From positions 4,464,001-4,528,000 of the forward strand of contig NZ_CP023695.1 in NCBI RefSeq assembly GCF_008704395.1: a stretch of DNA of 64,000 nt. Direction: 5' to 3'. Position 1 is the first letter of the stretch; the number at the start of each line of letters is the position of its first letter. This document shows, piece after piece, positions 58,904 to 64,000 of this stretch. A program made the translations under genes and the position numbers. This stretch comes from Streptomyces alboniger (GTDB taxonomy: Bacteria > Actinomycetota > Actinomycetes > Streptomycetales > Streptomycetaceae). A model generated the notes under the pieces. That model searched no databases. It had not been told where the DNA came from and saw only the letters and a program-made list of their open reading frames with translations.

Positions 58904-59992
58904 GTGGTGAACGTGAACGCGACCGTGAACGTGAACATGAACGCGCATACCGAAGCCGACGCGGCCGACCGCGACCTGATCGTCCGCATCGCGTTCGGCA
59001 GCATGGCCGCGCAGACCCTGCGCGCGGCGGTCCGCATGCGGATCGTCGAGCTGATCGGCGACGCGCGGCGCACCGCCGCCGACGTCGCCGCCGACGCGGG
59101 GGCCGAGCCGCAGCCGATGACCCGGCTGCTGCGCGCCCTGACCGGCCTCGGCCTGTTGCGGGAGCACACTCCCGGCACCTTCTCCGTGACGCGGGCGGGC
59201 GCGTTCCTCGACTCCACCCGGCCCGGCTCGCTCACCTCGTTCGTGCGGATGTTCACCGAGCCGGTGCTGACCCGCGCCTGGGAGCACCTGGACGGGAGCG
59301 TCCGTACTGGAGACATCGCCTTCGACACCGTCTTCGGCACGGACTTCTTCAGCCACCTCGCCCAACACCCGGAGCTGTCCGTCGAGTTCAACGCGGCGAT
59401 GAGCCAGGCCGCGGGGGAGGCCGCCGCCGCGCTGCCGCGCGCGTACGACTTCGGCCGGTTCACCACGGTCGCCGACGTGGGTGGAGGTGACGGCACGCTG
59501 CTGGCCGGGGTGCTCACCGCGTACCCGGCACTGAGCGGTGTCCTCTACGACACGGCGGAGGGGCTCGCCCAGGCCCCGCGGACCCTGGCCGGGCACGGGC
59601 TCACGGACCGCTGCTCGGTGGTCGCCGGGGACTTCTTCCGCTCGGTGCCGAAGGGCGCGGACGCCTACCTGGTGAAGAGCATCCTGCACGACTGGACCGA
59701 CGAACAGGCGGTCACGATCCTCGGCCACTGCCGTGAGGTGCTGCCCCCCGGCGGTCGTGTCCTGATCGTGGAGCCCGTGCTCCCCGAAGTCGTCGACCCC
59801 GGCCCCGAACCCGGCCTCACCGACAGCGCGCTCACCTACCTGAGCGACCTCAACATGCTGGTGAACGTGGGTGGCAGGGAGCGCACCCGGCCGGACTTCG
59901 AGGACGTGTGCCGACGCGCGGGCCTGCGCGTCACATCGGTCACCCCGCTGCCCGACGCCGAGCCGTTCTCCCTCATCGAGGCAGTGGCCTAG
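58904..59992 (+). CDS. SAM-dependent O-methyltransferase (acetylserotonin/polyketide OMT type)
   Basis: 362 residues. The N-terminal dimerisation helices (IAFGSMAAQTLRAAVRMRIV onward) precede the Rossmann domain with FTTVADVGGGDGTLLAGVLT (SAM motif I), LYDTAEGLAQAP, GADAYLVKSILHDWTDEQAV and the catalytic His region. This is the type that methylates hydroxyls in natural products. The start GTG at 58904 has GGAGGG upstream; the first residues repeat VNVN (VVNVNATVNVNMNAH), coded by repeated GTGAAC units. No biosynthetic cluster surrounds it. Confidence 0.88.
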   Translation: MVNVNATVNVNMNAHTEADAADRDLIVRIAFGSMAAQTLRAAVRMRIVELIGDARRTAADVAADAGAEPQPMTRLLRALTGLGLLREHTPGTFSVTRAGAFLDSTRPGSLTSFVRMFTEPVLTRAWEHLDGSVRTGDIAFDTVFGTDFFSHLAQHPELSVEFNAAMSQAAGEAAAALPRAYDFGRFTTVADVGGGDGTLLAGVLTAYPALSGVLYDTAEGLAQAPRTLAGHGLTDRCSVVAGDFFRSVPKGADAYLVKSILHDWTDEQAVTILGHCREVLPPGGRVLIVEPVLPEVVDPGPEPGLTDSALTYLSDLNMLVNVGGRERTRPDFEDVCRRAGLRVTSVTPLPDAEPFSLIEAVA

Positions 59993-60024
59993 CCGGAGAC
60001 CCGGAGACCCGGAGACCCGGAGAC
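59993..60024. repeat. Four perfect tandem copies of an 8-bp unit
   Basis: CCGGAGAC repeated at 59993-60000, 60001-60008, 60009-60016 and 60017-60024, just after the methyltransferase stop and 16 bases before the next start. Each copy contains GGAG. Copy number may vary. Confidence 0.85.
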
Positions 60025-60039
60025 CCTATTGTTTCGATC

Positions 60040-60978
60040 ATGGGTTTCGACACGAGCTTTCACCCCGTTGACCTGCCGCTCATCGAGAGTCGGTTGCTGC
60101 CGTACCTGGCCGGCCAGGGTGGGGACGACGACATCAACGACCTGATCGCCAGGGCGGTGGAGATACGCAAGGTCCGCTTCCGGGCCAAGGCGTGGGCCCT
60201 GGGTGTGCAGGCGTACGCACGCGAGCACGAGGGGATTGACTTCGAGCCGCACCTGTACGTATGGGGCCGGCCCTTCTTCCTCGTCGGTGACGGGCCCGAG
60301 CGGATCGCGGAGGGCATACGGCGCTACCTCGCGGCGTCCGCCGCCGGCGTGGACGCCATCGCCGCGGAGATGATCGACCGGCTCGACCCGGCGCTCTCCG
60401 GGAGGATCGAGCCCGACGCGGGTGGACGACTGCCCGGTGACGACGCGCTCGCCGCGGGGCTCGCCATGCCGCTGCGCATGCTGCGCGGCTCGGCGGTGGC
60501 GCTGCGCGGCGGGCAGCGGCACGTCCGGCGTCCCGAGGACGGCAGGGAGTTCGACGCGGCAGAGCTGCTGACCCGCGAGGTCCCGTACTGCGTCCTGGAG
60601 TTCGCCGCCGCGCTGATGCCCGGATGGATGTCCAGGGGTTACACCTGGCCCACCCACCTGTGTGCGGAAGCCGGTGTCGGCGCGGAGGGATTCACCGCGC
60701 CGACACCCCTGTCCGCGCTGCTGCGGGAGGAGTTCCCCGACCTGGAATGGCCGGCCCCGCCGCCCACGATCGTCGGCAACTACATGGTGGGCGGGCTGGT
60801 GCCCGTCGACCGCGTGGCCGATGCCCGTACGCGGCTGGCGGACCACCGCGACAGGCTGAAGTGCGACGCGCTCGACGTACAGAAGATCGACGAGGCGATG
60901 GCCGTGGCCGAACGATTCGGCCTCGGTTTCTGCGAGGCCACAGAGATCTACAGCGGCATGGACGGCAACCTCAACTGA
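60040..60978 (+). CDS. Hypothetical cytoplasmic protein, 312 aa
   Basis: Starts MGFDTSFHPVDLPLIESRLL at ATG 60040. No signal peptide or membrane helix. Blocks such as FEPHLYVWGRPFFLVGDGPE, VPYCVLEFAAALMPGWMSRG and PTIVGNYMVGGLVPVDRVAD suggest a compact mixed alpha/beta protein, but I recognise no family. The GGAG inside the 8-bp repeats 16-23 bases upstream is rather far to be its ribosome binding site. Its co-directional neighbours are an O-methyltransferase and a small secreted protein. Confidence 0.7.
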   Translation: MGFDTSFHPVDLPLIESRLLPYLAGQGGDDDINDLIARAVEIRKVRFRAKAWALGVQAYAREHEGIDFEPHLYVWGRPFFLVGDGPERIAEGIRRYLAASAAGVDAIAAEMIDRLDPALSGRIEPDAGGRLPGDDALAAGLAMPLRMLRGSAVALRGGQRHVRRPEDGREFDAAELLTREVPYCVLEFAAALMPGWMSRGYTWPTHLCAEAGVGAEGFTAPTPLSALLREEFPDLEWPAPPPTIVGNYMVGGLVPVDRVADARTRLADHRDRLKCDALDVQKIDEAMAVAERFGLGFCEATEIYSGMDGNLN

Positions 60979-61008
60979 TCGACTGCCTCGCCAGGAGACA
61001 ACCAACCG

Positions 61009-61584
61009 ATGACTCGCCGAATACCCCCTTGGGTCAGTGTGTCCAGTGTGACCGTTTCCGCGCTGGCCGTGGTCGCGGTCCTCGCGGTCCAGGCCGAGGG
61101 GACCGCTTCTCCTCCTGCCGCCCGGGCCGAGCCGGCGGCAAGCCCCAGTAAGTCGGGGCCCAGTAAGTCAGACCCCAGCGGAGAGAAGCACGACACGCCT
61201 CGACTCCCTCCGAGGGGATCGGGTGAAGGCAGGCGGGTCGTCTATTCCCTCGGCCAGGACCGGATATGGCTGGCCGAAGGCAGCGGAGACCGGAATCTCG
61301 TCACCTTCACCGCGTGGCCCGGCTCGGTGGATCCGAGGGTCGGCGAGCACAAGGTGACCGGGCGGCGCGATGCCACAACGGGCAGCGACGGTGTGCCGGT
61401 TGTGCGCGTCGTCTACTTCGACAATTCCGGGGGTGCGGCGGCGGCCTTCTCCGCCGCTCGGGACGGATCGTCGCCTGAGCCCGCCCCCGGAAAGAAGACC
61501 GGCGCCGTTCGCCTCAGGAGCAAGGACTCCCAGAGCCTCTGGAGCTTCGTGGAAGTCGGCACGAGCGTGGTCGTGGTGCGCTGA
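61009..61584 (+). CDS. Small secreted protein, unknown function
   Basis: 191 residues with a signal-anchor (PPWVSVSSVTVSALAVVAVL) and a Ser/Pro/Lys linker that may be proteolytically exposed. The folded part begins GRRVVYSLGQDRIWLAEGSG and includes RVVYFDNSGGAAAAFSAARD. This beta-rich pattern recalls secreted Streptomyces proteins that look like L,D-transpeptidase domains without the catalytic Cys-His; that likeness is from memory and tentative. ATG follows AGGAG by several bases. Overlapping nothing; convergent with the next gene. Confidence 0.65.
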   Translation: MTRRIPPWVSVSSVTVSALAVVAVLAVQAEGTASPPAARAEPAASPSKSGPSKSDPSGEKHDTPRLPPRGSGEGRRVVYSLGQDRIWLAEGSGDRNLVTFTAWPGSVDPRVGEHKVTGRRDATTGSDGVPVVRVVYFDNSGGAAAAFSAARDGSSPEPAPGKKTGAVRLRSKDSQSLWSFVEVGTSVVVVR

Positions 61585-61605
61585 CGATCGGCCGTTCGGC
61601 CGGGT

Positions 61606-62322
61606 TCAGCCCGTGAGGGTGTAGCCGAGCGGGCCGCCGCCGTTGGTCATGCCCTCGCAGTTCGGGTCGTTGGACTCGAACAGCTGGCGCCCGCCGCCGA
61701 GGCACCGGTAGAGCGGTGCGCTGGGCACGCCGGGCTGCGGGGCGTCCTGGATCCAGCCGAGACGGGTCACGTACTGCTGGCCCTCGCAGTTGACGTCGGT
61801 GGTGAGGAAGTGGTCCCCGCGAACGACACAGAGGTACAGCGGATGGGTGCCGGGCTTCGGCGCGGTGTAGAGGCGGCCCATGCTGCCTTCCCGGTTGTAC
61901 CCGTCGGGGACGTGCCAGACGCTGCTGAGGTGGTCCTTGCCGGGCTTGAGGTAGCGGTACAGGTCCAGCTGCGCCGCGGCCACCGCCGGTTCCCCGACGC
62001 AGGTGATCTCCCGGATCGAGGTCCAGTACCCCCCGACGTGCTCGAAGTCCGTCCCGTTGGTTTCACGGCACTGGGAGGCACTGAATCCGGTAGCCGCCGC
62101 CTGGGCCAGAGCCGCCTCGGTGGCGGCGCGCCGCGCGATGTTGAGGGGACCGCCGCCGGTCCCTGTGTAGCGCAGCTGGACCGGTCCGACGCCCGATGCG
62201 GCGGCAGCGGAAGCGGAACCCGAAGCGGGGGCGGCTTGGGCTTGGACGGAGCCGGCCAGGGCGGTGGTGCAGACAACGGCCGCGGCCAGGAGTACGGCCC
62301 GTAAGCCTCGTTGACGTCTCAT
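61606..62322 (-). CDS. Secreted protein with DUF5648-like repeats
   Basis: 238 residues. Signal peptide LRAVLLAAAVVCTTALAGSV ending near AQAAP. Three similar modules follow (DLYRYLKPGKDHLSSVWHV; PLYLCVVRGDHFLTTDVNCE; PLYRCLGGGRQLFESNDPNC), the pattern of DUF5648-like secreted beta-domains that are probably carbohydrate- or surface-binding. Paired Cys (CVVRG...NCEG, CLGGG...NCEG) suggest disulfides. GGAG precedes the ATG. It is divergent from the histidine kinase gene, so a link to its signal is possible. Confidence 0.8.
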   Translation of the reverse strand: MRRQRGLRAVLLAAAVVCTTALAGSVQAQAAPASGSASAAAASGVGPVQLRYTGTGGGPLNIARRAATEAALAQAAATGFSASQCRETNGTDFEHVGGYWTSIREITCVGEPAVAAAQLDLYRYLKPGKDHLSSVWHVPDGYNREGSMGRLYTAPKPGTHPLYLCVVRGDHFLTTDVNCEGQQYVTRLGWIQDAPQPGVPSAPLYRCLGGGRQLFESNDPNCEGMTNGGGPLGYTLTG

Positions 62323-62465
62323 GGTGTGCTCCTCCAGGAATCGCTCGGGCGGATGTCCGGGGACTGTCTTGACGCCAAGAAACGTAGCGAGATGCACTGA
62401 GTGCTCGGTACCCGTCCATTTAGGGGGGTACCGGTGGGGGTTCTCATCACACGGGGGGCAGGCGA

Positions 62466-63611
62466 GTGGGGCTTCAGCGTGCACGGGGGTTCGCCGTGAA
62501 GGCCGTCGGCCTCTTTCGGATCGCGCACCTGGTGTACGCGGCCGACGTCGTGGCCACCGGCCCGTCCGACTGGCGGAGCGTCGGCCTCCTGGCCGCCGTG
62601 GGCGCCGTCACCCTGCTCCTCTACGGGTCGGCCCTCCTGCGCGGCTGGTTTTATCCGCGGTGGGTCTGGGCCGATGTACTGCTGACCGGCTGTGTGTTCC
62701 CGTGGGTCGCCGTCGTCGCGATCGGTGAAGGACCGGCGGTGGAACCGCACGGCTGGCTGATGGTGCAGGCCCTCTCCTCGGCAGCGGCCGCCGTGGTGGC
62801 GCTCGGCCTGCGAGGTGCCGCTTGGGCGGTCCTGCTCCTGCTGAGCACGTCACTGAGCGTCTACGAGGTGGTAGCGAGACCCACCTTGCCGGCCCTTTTC
62901 GATCACTTCACGGCGGTCGTCGAAGCCGCGGCCCTCGCCGGAGCGGGCTGGTGGTACCTCCGGCGTCAGGGGTCCCGGCTGGACCTCGCGCAGGAACGGG
63001 CCGTCGTCGCCGAGACCGCGCGGGCGCGGCAGGCGGAGCGGGCGGCGCACCATGCGGCACTGCACGACACCGTGCTCGCCACCCTGACCGCCATCGCCGC
63101 CGGCCGAGTGGACGCCAACGCGCCCGCCGTCCGCGACCGCTGCGCCCGCGAAGCGGCCTACCTGCGCCGGCTCGTGCAGGCCTACGAGGAGCCGCACCGG
63201 CACAGCGGCCTGCCCGCACCCGGGATGGGTACCTGGGCCGCCCTGGAGGAGGCCGCCCGCGCCGCGGAAAGCCTCGGCCTGAAGGTGACCGCGCAGTACG
63301 ACGCGGTGCCGGACCTGCCCCGGGAGGTCGCCCACGCCCTGGCCGCCGCGGTGTCCGAAGCGCTGAACAACGTACACAAGCACGCCCAGACCCCGCGGGC
63401 CTACCTCACCGTCTTCGGCAACGCCGGTGGCGTCGAGGTGGCCGTGGCCGACCGTGGCATCGGCTTCGACACGTCCGACCGGAGCCACCGCCGTGCCGGG
63501 ACCGGACTGCGCCGCTCCGTACACGGCAGGATGGCCGCCATCGGAGGCAGGGCGGAAGTGGACAGCCGGCCCGGTGAGGGAACAGTGGTCGAACTGCGGT
63601 GGCCGGCATGA
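62466..63611 (+). CDS. Sensor histidine kinase, NarL-type partner (DesK-like)
   Basis: 381 residues from GTG. Five or six hydrophobic helices fill the first ~165 residues. The dimerisation helix carries HHAALHDTVLATLTAIAAGR; the His before Asp-Thr is the phospho-acceptor of this HisKA_3-like type. HATPase blocks: VSEALNNVHKHAQTPRAYLT (N box), VADRGIGFDTSDRSHRRAGT (G1) and GTGLRRSVHGRMAAIGG. The typical extracellular sensor loop is short, so the membrane or a lipid cue may be sensed. ATGA overlap with the response regulator. Confidence 0.88.
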   Translation: MGLQRARGFAVKAVGLFRIAHLVYAADVVATGPSDWRSVGLLAAVGAVTLLLYGSALLRGWFYPRWVWADVLLTGCVFPWVAVVAIGEGPAVEPHGWLMVQALSSAAAAVVALGLRGAAWAVLLLLSTSLSVYEVVARPTLPALFDHFTAVVEAAALAGAGWWYLRRQGSRLDLAQERAVVAETARARQAERAAHHAALHDTVLATLTAIAAGRVDANAPAVRDRCAREAAYLRRLVQAYEEPHRHSGLPAPGMGTWAALEEAARAAESLGLKVTAQYDAVPDLPREVAHALAAAVSEALNNVHKHAQTPRAYLTVFGNAGGVEVAVADRGIGFDTSDRSHRRAGTGLRRSVHGRMAAIGGRAEVDSRPGEGTVVELRWPA

Positions 63612-64000
63612 TCGACATCGCGGTGGTCGACGACGACCGCATGCTCCTCGACGGGCTGCGCGCCTGGCTGTCCGGCCAGCAGCGCCTGCGCCTCGTCGGA
63701 ACCGTGTCGACGGTCGACGCCCTGCTGGCGGGCCCCGCCCGGACGGCCGCCGTGGTGCTCCTCGACCTCGTACTGGGGGACGGTTCCCGCCCGGAGGCGA
63801 ACGTGCGCCGTGTGCGGGCGGCCGGGAGCAAGGTCCTGGTCATCAGCACGATCGCCGACCACGCCCGGGTCGTGGCGGCCGTGGCTGCCGGAGCCGACGG
63901 CTACCTCACCAAGGACCACGCCCTGGACACCCTGGTGGAGGCCGTCGAGACCGTGGCCGCGGGTGGGACAGCGCATTCTCCTGAACTCGCCTTCGGCTGG
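63608..64000 (+). CDS. NarL/FixJ-type response regulator, cut by the window end
   Basis: 131 codons of the receiver domain and the start of what follows; the C-terminal DNA-binding domain lies outside the window. Start MIDIAVVDDDRMLLDGLRAW with the acidic pocket at Asp8-Asp10. The phospho-acceptor is Asp53 in VVLLDLVLGDGS. The conserved Lys102 is in ADGYLTKDHALDTLVEAVET. It overlaps the kinase by ATGA, so the two form one two-component system. Confidence 0.88.
   Translation, partial: MIDIAVVDDDRMLLDGLRAWLSGQQRLRLVGTVSTVDALLAGPARTAAVVLLDLVLGDGSRPEANVRRVRAAGSKVLVISTIADHARVVAAVAAGADGYLTKDHALDTLVEAVETVAAGGTAHSPELAFGW

Noticed and set aside
57451..59517. Long minus-strand frame opposite the MFS exporter and methyltransferase
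   Set aside because: No motif; composition typical of an antisense shadow.
57163..59992. A small biosynthetic gene cluster (regulator, exporter, O-methyltransferase)
   Set aside because: No scaffold-forming enzyme (PKS, NRPS, terpene synthase, RiPP precursor) nearby; the three genes can stand alone.
1..64000. tRNA, rRNA or known riboswitch in the window
   Set aside because: I found no tRNA-like T-loop with matching acceptor stems, no rRNA sequence, and no convincing cobalamin, TPP or similar riboswitch core, though a covariance-model search would be decisive.

Overview
The window is Streptomyces chromosome. GC is very high, GTG and TTG starts are common, many genes overlap by ATGA or GTGA, and there are marker genes for sporulating actinomycetes (sigma-BldN with its anti-sigma factor RsbN, and Rex leading a hem operon). 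Gene order matches two core blocks that I remember from Streptomyces coelicolor. I see no tRNA or rRNA gene, no CRISPR array, no complete insertion sequence and no prophage.

Layout. (1) 0-25 kb is a conserved core block: the end of acuC, a phosphatase-like gene, a small helix-turn-helix protein (BdtA-like), the 32-residue ribosomal protein bS22, an epimerase and an acyltransferase. Then, on the minus strand, come rsbN, bldN and a HAD phosphatase. The redox operon rex-hemA-hemC-hemD follows, then hemB, a SoxR-boxed quinone reductase, a UPF0114-IstB fusion, an imine-reductase-like enzyme, a membrane-anchored XRE protein, an aminotransferase, argS and a class I lysyl-tRNA synthetase. (2) 25-34 kb is more variable and largely cell-envelope: a secreted protein, a secreted protease with VCBS-like repeats, a DUF2637 protein, two DUF3558 lipoproteins, RtcB, an SDR, a YnfA protein and small proteins. 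(3) 34-52 kb is a second core block for tetrapyrroles and respiration: hemL, a phosphoglycerate-mutase-like gene, a Tat lipoprotein, resA-ccdA-resB-ccsB (cytochrome c maturation) and the futalosine menaquinone genes (UbiD-like, MqnP, UbiX-like, Lrp regulator, MqnE). (4) 52-64 kb is accessory: a symporter behind a Cys-rich leader peptide, regulators, a secreted TAP-like peptidase, a drug exporter, an O-methyltransferase, secreted proteins, and a two-component system cut by the window end.

How it fits together. The C5 route glutamyl-tRNA -> GSA -> ALA -> uroporphyrinogen III is complete except for glutamyl-tRNA synthetase (hemA, hemL, hemB, hemC, hemD). The same 40 kb also holds cytochrome c haem attachment and much of menaquinone synthesis. 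A near-perfect Rex operator precedes rex-hemACD and a second, weaker one overlaps the start of resA, suggesting one NADH/NAD+ switch on both modules. The bldN-rsbN pair carries its own control logic: a terminator between the two genes and a promoter before rsbN matching the sigma-BldN consensus.

Most worth a second look: the Cys-rich leader before the DAACS symporter, the UPF0114-IstB fusion, the Rex-like site at resA, the SoxR box, and the joining of two blocks that in S. coelicolor lie on opposite sides of oriC.
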